DNA of 64,000 nucleotides, taken from NCBI GenBank assembly GCA_037043455.1, contig JAWPHD010001424.1, positions 248,001 to 312,000 on the forward strand, read 5' to 3'. The first letter of the stretch is position 1. Each line of letters begins with the position of its first letter. The translations under genes and the position numbers were made by a program. Below are positions 54,991 to 64,000 of this stretch, in pieces. The notes beneath the pieces were generated by a model that saw only the letters and a program-made list of their open reading frames with translations, did not search any database and was not told where the DNA came from. This DNA comes from Cyrtodaria siliqua. Lineage: Eukaryota; Mollusca; Bivalvia; Adapedonta; Hiatellidae.

Positions 54991-55299
54991 ATCTTAATGA
55001 AAGTTAAACAACGCCATGACCTAGACTAGAGTGCCGTGACAGTGTCTGGTATACATACATTATTGCTCGAATGGAATGACACGAGTTCGTCACGAGTTTA
55101 AAATTGACAGACAGATAAATATTTTATTTTGTGATACGTCGGCAGACGTCTCAAACAGGTTATCGGGGCATACCACTTTAATAATCAAAGCTCTGAAAAT
55201 GATGAATGCGATACTGATCATGTTTTTTAATAGCAAACTACCTATACAAGTACAGAGCTTTACAAAGATAGGTCTGAACCTTATCAAACGGGCTTTCCC
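54991..55299. other. no feature recognised
   Basis: Overlapping 65-76-codon frames on both strands, no domain. Confidence 0.4.
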
Positions 55300-55880
55300 T
55301 TCTTAATGACGTCATGGCGTCACAACTGTCTGAGTTGTCTATGATGATGCTATGACGTCTGGATACCGTATGACGTTCTTGCACAACCCGAGCCTGAACT
55401 CTACAATCTATAAAAGTTTAGTTTAAATCCTATAATAAATAAAGAAGATTTAGCCATAACAAGATTCCCATTATGACGTCACTGGATGCCATCTTTGATG
55501 ACGACACGACACAATTTGACATTCTTGCACAACTAGATTTTGATGTCTATAACCTTATAAGTTGTATCAAAAACCGATCATAAATGAAGGAGATATAGCG
55601 ATTACAAGATTCTTGAATGGCGTCACTGGTGGCCATTTTGGATGACGTCACGACATAAAATCTGTCAGCGTTGACTGAGACAATGACACTGATTGATTTT
55701 ATAGTAAAATAACATAAAAAATGCAATCAGCGTAAAACAAACGGGTTTTAATTACATTGTTAAGTCCTTGACGTCAAGACGTCATGACGTAGAGACACGT
55801 TTTGACGTTCTTGCACAACTAGTTTCTGAACTCTAGAATCTGTGAAAGTTTTGATCGAATCCGAACTTCAACACAGGATA
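55300..55880. repeat. diverged repeats carrying TGACGTCA motifs
   Basis: About four degenerate units (near 55300, 55470, 55620, 55765) share TGACGTCA, TGACGTTCTTGCACAAC, GAACTCTA(C/G)AATCTATAAAAG and CCATTTTGGATGACG words. TGACGTCA is the CRE/ATF consensus. Here it is part of the repeat, so regulation is not shown. Confidence 0.7.
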
Positions 55881-55934
55881 TATAACGATAACAATATTTC
55901 TATATATGCTATATTCCAACACAATAACAATCCA

Positions 55935-56065
55935 GTGGTGTGTGTCTAAACATGTTTTTTCATTTCGTTTTATCATAAATATTAATTCACTGACATCGTG
56001 AATGTCTAAACATGTTTCTTCATTTCGTCTTATCATTAATAATACTTCACTGACATCGTGAATCA
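55935..56065. repeat. 60-bp tandem duplication
   Basis: GTCTAAACATGTTT(T/C)TTCATTTCG ... TTCACTGACATCGTGAAT occurs twice. The 120-codon minus frame 55833-56195 runs through it. Confidence 0.85.
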
Positions 56066-56603
56066 CTAAGAAACTTTCGAAATAGTCATTGCTATATACA
56101 ATTATACATAATAAACCAATAGTCATGTTGTTTCCACGTTCTATCTTATGTAAAATCAAATAAAACAATGCCGTAACCAGAACGTTTATCACCAATATGA
56201 GTAACTATTTTATTAGGTTAAACAAGGCAAATCTGTAGACACAATTGATATATTGTCATTTGGAATATTATTGTTTTCCTATTACATACAAATCTCGTCT
56301 TAGTTTAAGTCAGAATTCATGCAAACCCGGAGGCACTTTTTATCTACGCGGAGGCATATAATTTTAGCTCAGAAATCTGGCCAGCCTTCAATTTTGGGTA
56401 TACCACTCTGTTAACATTGCAGCGGGGAGTATGCCTACCTTAGATAAAATGATGAAACAAATCACTGCAAACTCAGGTTAAATTTGCATGTTCCAAACGT
56501 TTAACACACATTCAGACCATAATGTCGCATATGCAAATAGTACGCATCAGGTGATAAAGTCAACCTGAATATCTTGATACGAAACAAAGCTTTCTTCTAT
56601 AGA
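56066..56603. other. no feature recognised
   Basis: AT-rich spacer. Confidence 0.4.
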
Positions 56604-56880
56604 CTTTTGTTAGATACTGGGACCATAGGCCGCTGGACATGGAATTGTGACATTAAAGGTAGCATGTCCACCACCATAGGCATGCCATCTTCGGGATGGT
56701 TAAAATAATGTACTATTGATTTTATGAATATTGAGTTCTGCTCATCCCATGGCCAGGGAGCGTGAACGGTAGCAAGCATATTTCACTACCGTTCATTAAC
56801 AGCCTCAGTCAAACCGAGACTGCACTATTTCTATTTATCATGTTTGGCCGTTTCCAAAGGTCCACTCTCATACTCTTTTT
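56604..56880 (+). mobile_element. family B' copy, 5' truncated
   Basis: TTGTTAGATACTGGGACCAT then CGCTGGACATGGAATTGTGA ... GTAGCATGTCCACC (7-bp stem), CCATCTTCGGGATGG, GAACGGTAG...CTACCGTTC (perfect), CAGCCTC...GAGACTG, CCAAAGGTCCACTCTCATAC. Confidence 0.8.
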
Positions 56881-58329
56881 GTAAAGTAGTTTACACGGGT
56901 CAGCCACTTAACTTGAAGTTCGTTGCAAAATGATAGTCATAACCTCTTTTGATGTACTTTCGAACATGTTTGATAAAGATTGTATGAACGAGATCATAGC
57001 CAGAAATTGTAAATAACTCCACTATAGATATCACACCTGTTATACAACAATCCTTAATCGAAAGTGCCATCTGAGCACGATACGCATCGAAATCGATAAC
57101 AACTGTAGGCACTCTATACTTCGAATCATAAGATTTTTACGACAAGTAGTCTATAAGATGACATCTTTCGTTCTGATCCTTTGGTGCCCGAGTATAAATA
57201 GGCTGACTTGCTGTATTTATTCGAAATGCCTGTTTTAAAGAAGCCTTAAGAAAAGAAATATCTGTAATATTAAAATGTCAAGTGAAGACATGACCGGCCG
57301 GGGCATAGCCCATTTTGGAATATATACAATTTTTTGTTTTCACGAAAATGTCATTATTTAACACAACATGTACATGATGTACACCAAATTGTTTGATTTG
57401 TATGACGTTTCTTGAATGTGCGTGCTGTTATAACACGATAACCAATTGCTGAATGAGCGGACAAGTTGAACATAAAAATACATTTTTGAAAAATTCGGTT
57501 TTATGCGTTTATTTCTAAAATAAAAATTTCTGATCGACGGATTGTATGCAAGTAAACAACACCGTCAGTTGATTGGTTTCATTATCAAATCTAAAGAAAA
57601 GAAACCATAATTTTGTTATTAAACATATTACCCGTCGTTCTATGACGTGCAGCAAAATTGATTTCATTTAACTGCGCACTTAATGCAATCATTTTGGAGT
57701 GCTCTGGTTAAACTAAACAAAAATACCATAATCTAACCATATGCCTTTGCGAAATTGTATTTGTCGTGAAATTGTTTGATGGAAGATGTATGTTTCTAAA
57801 ACAATGTATAATATTTTTATGCGTGAAGGTTTGTTATGACATATAGTCAAACTATTATTTTTCATATGCCAAATGAGTAAATTCACTTATCTTTTTCCTT
57901 ATAGACAAATCATTTTTTCCATACACATTTATTTTCCATATGCCATATGAGGTAAATATATTTTTTCATATGCCGTATGGGACCTCACCTCCGCTAAATG
58001 GGCCTCATTAACTTCAATCAACGACGGTTGCTGAATTTCATTATTTGTTGCGATAAGTAAGACACATAAAAGTTTTGATTATTCTTTCTGTAACTTGTTC
58101 AATTTAATTGTTTATTTTCTGTATATATGCTAATTCGAATGTTCTTATTACCACCATAACATACAATTTAAAGGTCATTGTTTTTGAAATGTAGAACATA
58201 ACTATCAGTTCATTTGAATATGATTAGCATATGTGTATGTGGCACTATTTTTACCTGCTTTATTCACGTGGTTAAGTATTGATGCCAAGTTTTAGTGCTG
58301 TTCCAATGTATATGTATTTTTTTTTACAA
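56881..58329. other. no gene recognised
   Basis: AT-rich. TTTTTCATATGCC words recur at 57860-57980 without a regular period. No frames of note. Confidence 0.4.
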
Positions 58330-58545
58330 ATTCCCAGACCTGTTTACTTTTTTTCCCCATAGAATAGCGGACTTGTTGACGTATTTTCAAACTATATCCC
58401 AGACCTGTTTACGTTTGTGCACGGGATATCAGACTTGTTTAAGTATTTTCCACGGAATACTATATTTGTTTACACATTTCTACAGAACAAACTACTTCTA
58501 TACGTATTGTTCACATACTTCCAGACTTATTTAGCATTTAAGCGG
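58330..58545. repeat. degenerate minisatellite, about 36-bp period
   Basis: CAGACCTGTTTAC(T/G)T words recur as CCCAGACCTGTTTACTTT, GCGGACTTGTTGACG, CCCAGACCTGTTTACGTT, CAGACTTGTTTAAG, TTTGTTTACA. Confidence 0.65.
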
Positions 58546-58734
58546 TACGTCTTAGGCCGGGAAATACATGCATATAAAACCAATTTGTCTTAAACAATAT
58601 CCCAACTAGTAGACAGCTCTCAGTTCATACCAAAACGAAGTTATTTATTTTGTAAATTGGGTAATACTCATGCGTGTCGGATGTGTATTATCTCAACAAC
58701 AAACCTAATAACATATTTTTACGTACACAAATGA
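58546..58734. other. no feature recognised
   Basis: Short AT-rich spacer. Confidence 0.4.
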
Positions 58735-58965
58735 GAAAAACGGTTCTATAGCAACCACAACAGCCAAACGCAACGGCACTGTAGGTCCGCACTGCATCAC
58801 AAACAATTAGCAAATTAAATATATAATGAAAACGATAATACATAACACAAGAAGTTGTGAATCTAGAAGTACCGACTTGAAACGGCCATTCGGCAATATG
58901 GCGAAATGGTTAGCTTAATTAAATCGAGTTATATCTACACAACATACTAACATATTAACCATGTT
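58735..58965 (+). mobile_element. family C copy
   Basis: AACGGTTCTATAGCAACCAC, GTAGGTCCGCACTGCATCAC, CGACTTGAAACGGCCATTCG, GCAATATGGCGAAATGG, TTAGCTTAATTAAATCGAG. Parallels the plus copy at 30005-30225. Confidence 0.65.
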
Positions 58966-59459
58966 AAAGGTTAATCAAAACTTCAACATTACGTTTGTCT
59001 GTGTTAATATACAACGGGAACAAGATACAAACTTGACGTAGATCTCATTAATCTCCGTAATAAGGCTGTCAGTTCTGAGCTACACTCAATGAATACAGAT
59101 TGTCATTTTTGTACAATAATCTCTAATCTGCGTTTTACGCAATATTGAGGTCAATTATCTGTCAGTTTGATCTCGGCTCCAGACACAATTTAGAAAAGGC
59201 CGAACTAATGTGGCGAAGAAGTTTACAATTTCATCCTGAAATACAGCCAGCGTAAATGGATCCTTGAAATGAACAAACTACATACGTTTCGTTTAGTCTC
59301 CGCGAAATACTATACTCTAAATAAGTCTGATATTTCCCGACAGAGAGGCATAATGGATAAGCGCTGGAGATATACAATGTGATTAAAGATAATAACAGAC
59401 GTCTGAAATGAAGGGTGTACGCATTTAGTTTCCTACGCCAACGTGTCGCCGAAACGCAT
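58966..59459. other. no feature recognised
   Basis: AT-rich, frames on the minus strand continue from the family A copy and have no domain. Confidence 0.4.
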
Positions 59460-59645
59460 ATCTTAGTAAAAGCAAATATACAAATCGAACAGGAAATGTC
59501 GCATTCAAGGACGACAGTCAACCACAAACACACAAAGAAACAAAGAACAACTGTATATAAAGATGAATAAAAGGCAAGATAAGACATCACAAACACACAA
59601 TTGTTGACAATTACTGCCTTCTAACGGTCAGTAAATTTGCCTAGG
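59460..59645 (-). mobile_element. family A copy, tail half
   Basis: TCGAACAGGAAATGTCGCAT then CAAGGACGACAGTCAACCAC, AAGACATCACAAACACAC, TTACTGCCTTCTAACGGTCA. Truncated just past the core. Confidence 0.75.
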
Positions 59646-59734
59646 GAAAACAGCCTCATATTTCCCATTTATTACAAAATCTTAAGTTAATCATACGTGA
59701 GATCTAAACCTAAGTACAAATGATTTGAAATTGA

Positions 59735-59755
59735 TTGTTTGATTGATTGATTGTT
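59735..59755. repeat. TTGA microsatellite
   Basis: TTGTTTGATTGATTGATTGT. Confidence 0.85.
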
Positions 59756-59839
59756 ATTATATTCACATATACATGATCATCATTCATGGCCATCACAAAT
59801 TATGCATTAGTGTAAGGATATTATTGTCTATTGCACCGA

Positions 59840-60125
59840 TATATGCAACAAATGCCGCATTACGTGGTCCGAGTATCAACTTTCATACCCCATCCAACCT
59901 CTTCTTCAAGTAGCGAAAACGGGGTTGGCTGGGTATGAAATAAAACACTTATTTCGGCTTAACAGTTTGAATATTGTAAAATTAAAACATTTAATAGGTA
60001 ATTGTAAACAGGTTATAATTTTTTCAATAAAAAGTGTTTTACTGTCGAAATATCCATTATAAATTCCTGCTAATATAAACTTTCACATCGCTTAATGGAA
60101 TTAAGGCGGGACCACGTAACGGTGC
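59840..60125. other. possible inverted-repeat element
   Basis: GCATTACGTGGTCCG (left) and, inverted, CGTTACGTGGTCCCG (right) could be ends. Inside, TCATACCC(C)ATCCAACC pairs with GGTTGGCTGGGTATGA (59889-59939) as a strong hairpin. Confidence 0.45.
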
Positions 60126-60914
60126 TGACTGATGTGTGAATAACATTTGCTGATATGGGCATGTTACTGATATTTTCCACTGATTAAACGCCCCTGTCGT
60201 TTCAAGGGCCTCAGTATGTTCTTCAATTCTCAATAAGGCTAGTTACAGGTTAAAGAGTATTAATAGTTAAAGTTGATGTACAGTATTCATGTGTGATCTA
60301 TACAGAACGATAAGATCGAGGTAGAAACTAGTAAACGACATTCTGAACCCGCGTCTCTGTTAAGAATCACATACGAAACGTAATTACACTAGCCATGACT
60401 CGTCCCTATGAGCACTCAACATCACTTATATTAATAGTCCTTCACGTTTGGGAAATAAATCAAGTCCTGCTTTCGGTAAACCGAGCAATATCAAGCAAAT
60501 TGGCTAAGGCACTGAAAGAGTCGTGTTTATAGTAATCTACGTTGGCCGTTAAAGGTTTATTAATATGTACGTGTACCCTTCATTGAACGTTCAAGAAGTT
60601 ACTTATTTGCCCTTACTAAAATGGTTTTATCGACGTTCGCACTTTGTTTTGAGTTATTCTACACATAATTGGTTTAACGTCCATATTTGCATATACGATG
60701 AATACAAAATGAAACTAGAAAGTATATGGATATATACAACATGAATTGCATTACTAACATATTGTATACGTGATGTCGTCTCAAATCAGCCTTAGAGTCA
60801 TCAACTCAAACTTAATAATTCTCCGAATTGGTCAAACTATTGCTTATGTCATTATACTTATGACAGGTGCACTATATGACAGTGTATTCATGAAAACCTA
60901 CTATAATGATTGTA
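60126..60914. other. no feature recognised
   Basis: No repeats or frames of note. Confidence 0.4.
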
Positions 60915-61035
60915 TTAGCGGTAGCAAGCATTTTTCACTACCATTCATGAACAGTCTCAAACAAACCGAGACTGCAATATTTTTTTGTAGTTATCGTGTT
61001 CGGCTATTTCCAAATTTCTCATTTCTTACTCCTTT
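60915..61035 (+). mobile_element. family B' hairpin fragment
   Basis: AGCGGTAGCAAGCATTTTTC ACTACCATTC, CAGTCTC...GAGACTG perfect, TTATCGTGTTCGGC. Only the module and 3' part remain. Confidence 0.75.
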
Positions 61036-61324
61036 AATTGTTTGATTAGTGTTCAAAGTCAGAAATAACACGATAAAAAGAAAACAGGAGACATGGAATG
61101 TGGCGTGTTAAACTGTACAGCCATTTTTATTATCCGTTTTGCAATTTCAGTATGATTACAGCTAAGAAGGGACGTCCCCACTTTTACTGGTTTTGTACTG
61201 TTTTTCATAAAATATAAATTAATTGTTATGCATGTCCGTAAAACCAAATGAACTGCGATTTTAAGAAGCTTGGTTCTGTTAAAAACATGAAAATAGAAAT
61301 TTGGGAATCGTCGAACACGTTATA
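61036..61324. other. no feature recognised
   Basis: AT-rich spacer. Confidence 0.4.
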
Positions 61325-61820
61325 TACAAAAAAAAAATTGCATCTCGGTTTGATTGAGACTGTTCATGAAAGGTTGTGCTTGCTACCGTTCAGGCCCTCT
61401 AGCCCCGGGTTGATATTTACAATGTCAATAGTAGAGAAATTTGAGAGACCCCGAAGATGGTATGCATATGACGGTGAAAATGGAACCTTCAATGCGGTAT
61501 TTTCACACCATTAAATGTATAGCGGTGTATGGTCCAAGTTTCTAACAAAACGCTTTGCCTTGAACGAGAAAGCAATGGGCGAAGTAAACAAAATGGAATT
61601 TATTTGGGAGCAGAGGTTATGAAGCCTGCGTAACACAGGTAACAGTCAAAATATTAAAGTAAAAAGCAGGCAATATATCCTAAGAGTCATTAACCATTAG
61701 TCAGATCCTTTAAAGGCTGGGGTAGTGGAACCACCCATTCGATATTCAAGTAAGAAAACAAAAGTATTTGAGAATGTACCAACGATATCTGTAAATATCG
61801 GGCTCAGTGATCTCCAAAGG
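61325..61820 (-). mobile_element. family B' copy, diverged
   Basis: Minus-strand copy: CTCGGTTTGATTGAGACTGT, GTGCTTGCTACCGTTC, CCGAAGATGG, TATGGTCCAAGTTTCTAACA, GGTTATGAAGCCTGCG, GGTAACAGTCAAAATATTA, TAGTGGAACCACCCATTC, AAATATCGGGCTCAGTGAT. It establishes the full family B' order together with 48615-49178. Stem 1's partner arm is lost. Confidence 0.75.
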
Positions 61821-61959
61821 TCGGAATTAATAACAGTTGTGTTTACTAGTTGCGATTATATAAATGCCAGTATCGACCGCTCATTGAGAAGGTGACAGGT
61901 GAGACACGTGATCAATTGTCCAAATTATATGATTTCGGACTTTGGAAAATGGTAAATAA

Positions 61960-63130
61960 TTTTCTACTGAAGTGAGAAAAGGCAAAGCAAAACTTTGAAA
62001 GTGGGAAACTGACAAACGTGTTCTGTTATTCAGGGAGGGAGGCGACTTGACAAGTATATTCAGGAAATGGGGTGATTGACAAGAAAGTTTTAGAATTGGG
62101 TAAATTTGACAAGCATATTTAGGAAGTATTGAAATCTGACAAGCACGTTCAGAAAGTGGGTAAACCTGACAATCATGTTCAGGAAGTAAACAAAAACCTG
62201 ACGAGCATATTCCAGAAATGAGAAAATCTGAAAGAAACATGACAATCATGTCTGAAGATAATGCCAGAGAAACATGTTCAGAAGCTAGGGAATTTAACAA
62301 ACGTTTCCATTGAGTTGAAGAAAATGCTTACGAAGTAAGAAACACTGACAATCATGTTTAAGAAATGGAAATACCGGACAAAAAGTTTCCGGAAGTGGCG
62401 GGATTGACAAGCAGGTCATATAATTGGGAAAACATAAAACGCATGTTCAGGAAATGGTAAAATCTGACAAGCATGTTTAGGAAGTCTAAACCTGACAAGC
62501 TTGTTCAGAAAGTATGTAAACCTGACAAGCATATTCAGGAAGTGAGGAAAACTTACAATCATATTCATGAAGTGGGTAACATGACAAGCATGTCCAGGAA
62601 GTAAAGAACATCTGACAAGCATTTACAGGAAGTTGTAAGACTTGAAAAACATGTTCAGATCTTGAGACAATCTGACAAGTTTGTTCAGAACATGAGACAA
62701 TATGTTGGCATCTTCAGAGAATCTGACAGCCTTGTTCAGACCATCGTTTGGCATGTTCAAACAATATGTTGGCATGGTCAGAGAATCTGACAGGCATGAT
62801 CAGGAAGTGAGACAATCTGACAATCATGTTTAGGACGTGAGACAATCTGAAAGGCATATTCAGGATGTGGTACAGCCTGGCAAGTATTTTCAGGTTGTCG
62901 TAAAACCTGACAAGCATGTTCAATGAGTCTTAAAACCTGACAAGCATGTTCCGGAAGAGAGAAAATGGCATGCATGTTCATGAAGGCAAAACCTGTTCAG
63001 TAAGTAGAACAATTTAACAACCGTTTTTATGGAGTAGGAAACCAGGCTTAGGAAGGAAAAATAATAATAACAAGCATGTTTAAAAAGGGGGGGGGGACTG
63101 GACAAGCATTTTAAGGAAGTGGGGAAATGT
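61960..63130. repeat. 30-bp minisatellite, about 1.1 kb
   Basis: Degenerate units of (A)ATCTGACAAGCATGTTCAGG AAGTGGGAAA. The 30-bp period keeps minus frames open (61881-63159), giving a 10-residue repeat such as EHACQILPFP. Mean unit identity falls toward the edges. A run of 9 G lies at about 63088-63096. Confidence 0.95.
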
Positions 63131-63148
63131 AGAAGATATTTGTAAAGC

Positions 63149-63412
63149 GTGAATAACACACCTCTCTGTCATTCCCTCTTTACCGCAAAAGAAGCTATGA
63201 ATTGGAAGACATATCCGTCTGAACAATCTGATTTAATTACACCAGAATCTTTAGAGGGCATCTTTTGGGAACATTTAATTTCCCTTAATTGGCAATACAA
63301 GAGACACAAATTGGACAGAAAATGCCTTAACGCATGCACGCTCTGGATTGAGAAAGAATCAGCAGTCTGGAAAATAGTTATTTCAAGGCCACCTGTCTTT
63401 TGGCTTTCATAA
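63149..63412 (+). CDS. unrecognised 87-codon frame
   Basis: Starts just past the 30-bp minisatellite. Unlike most frames here it has a balanced composition (TPESLEGIFWEHLISLNWQ, KLDRKCLNACTLWIEK) with several Trp, Glu and Lys. No domain is recognised and no splice or partner exon is evident. It may be a fragment of an old transposon protein or chance. Confidence 0.15.
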   Translation: MNNTPLCHSLFTAKEAMNWKTYPSEQSDLITPESLEGIFWEHLISLNWQYKRHKLDRKCLNACTLWIEKESAVWKIVISRPPVFWLS

Positions 63413-63837
63413 GAACAATCTTTTAGTTGTAGTTGATAGCTATTTGTTATATTAAGACGCTAATTCTTATTAGTAATATGTTTCCGAATGTCTTATTAAG
63501 GTATTCCACACATGAGTACTGTGAATTTTCTGTTTGATTTGTATTCAGTAAAATTTTACATGAACATATGAGCATAGACCCAAACAAGTCTGTAGTAATA
63601 AATTCGTGAGTTTGAAAACAAGGCTTTAATTATTGTTTGTAAACAATGCGGGACCGCAATATTAACACTTTCTGCATCACTTGACATCTATTGGGAGCAC
63701 GCTCGACTATTGAGCACTCGACGATTATTACCAGCGACTGATATTTTAGTGTGGGCTACGTGTTCAACCCCACGAAACGGTACTTCTTTTATTTGTTCTA
63801 CTACGAATTCCGTCAAGCAATCTTGTTTTTATTTAGT
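63413..63837. other. no feature recognised
   Basis: AT-rich spacer before the SINE. Confidence 0.4.
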
Positions 63838-64000
63838 TCCCGGGTTCAATCCTCCGTGGTGCCACTGAGTTTCGTCGGTGTGTTCTTGGGCAAGACACTT
63901 TCCCTTAGCCTCGTCCGTCGGATGGGGACGTAAACCGGGCGGTCCCGTGTATCGGTCTATCCTCCGAGCACGTTAAAGAACCATAGGAATCTATTCGATA
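63838..64000 (+). mobile_element. SINE T1 copy, runs off the window
   Basis: CCCGGGTTCAATCCTCCGTG then GTGCCACTGAG and TTCTTGGGCAAGACACTTTC match 38143-38456 almost base for base. The head upstream of the B box is missing, and the 3' part lies beyond the window. Confidence 0.9.

Noticed and set aside
59231..59596. 121-codon minus frame
   Set aside because: Covers the family A copy and its flank; composition and position match retroposon sequence, not a gene.

Overview
This window looks like repeat-rich, gene-poor, AT-rich intergenic (or deep intronic) DNA from an animal, most probably a mollusc and perhaps a bivalve. The grounds are degraded Penelope-like and LINE reverse-transcriptase fragments of animal type, several tRNA-headed SINEs (one, at about 32972-33212, reads like a SINE type I know from bivalve genomes), many short inverted-repeat DNA elements and many minisatellites. 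The species assignment is inference. I see no complete protein-coding gene, no bacterial operon structure, no rRNA and no CRISPR array. Most long open frames are accidents of tandem repeats or of repeat families. The best hint of host coding sequence is a 102-codon frame at 54682-54990 (minus) that weakly resembles an IgGFc-binding-type beta domain.

Layout. 1-5 kb: poly-C and CT microsatellites, a 17-bp minisatellite, a near-perfect 100-bp array and a 28-bp array. 4.5-12.3 kb: a cluster of inverted-repeat elements, including a 2.17-kb composite whose two 461-bp ends are near-identical direct repeats, a PIF/Harbinger-like MITE and two tRNA-type SINEs. 12.36-16.23 kb: one large gene-less terminal-inverted-repeat element carrying a nested SINE and several foldbacks. 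16-32 kb: minisatellites, dispersed families A, B, B' and C, and a four-unit array interrupted by a cleanly bounded family A copy. 32-45 kb: SINEs, nested A/B copies, a tandem dimer of family B, LINE and Penelope remnants. 45-64 kb: more B' and C copies, several MITEs, a 1.5-kb element with about 400-bp inverted arms, CRE-motif repeats and a long 30-bp minisatellite.

Names used here. Family A: about 460-bp retroposon with a core read on one strand as ACTGACCGTTCCAAGGCGGT. Family C: a different family sharing that core. Family B (about 275 bp) and family B' (up to about 560 bp): different sequences that share a two-hairpin module whose stems change in a compensatory way between copies. This covarying B/B' module is the most interesting candidate for an undescribed structured RNA. 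The nested insertions give a relative chronology: the array is older than its family A copy, another family A copy is older than the B inside it, and another B copy is older than the 439-bp inverted-repeat element inside it.

All alignments were made by eye. Copy numbers, ends and family relations should be read as approximate unless a target-site duplication is given.
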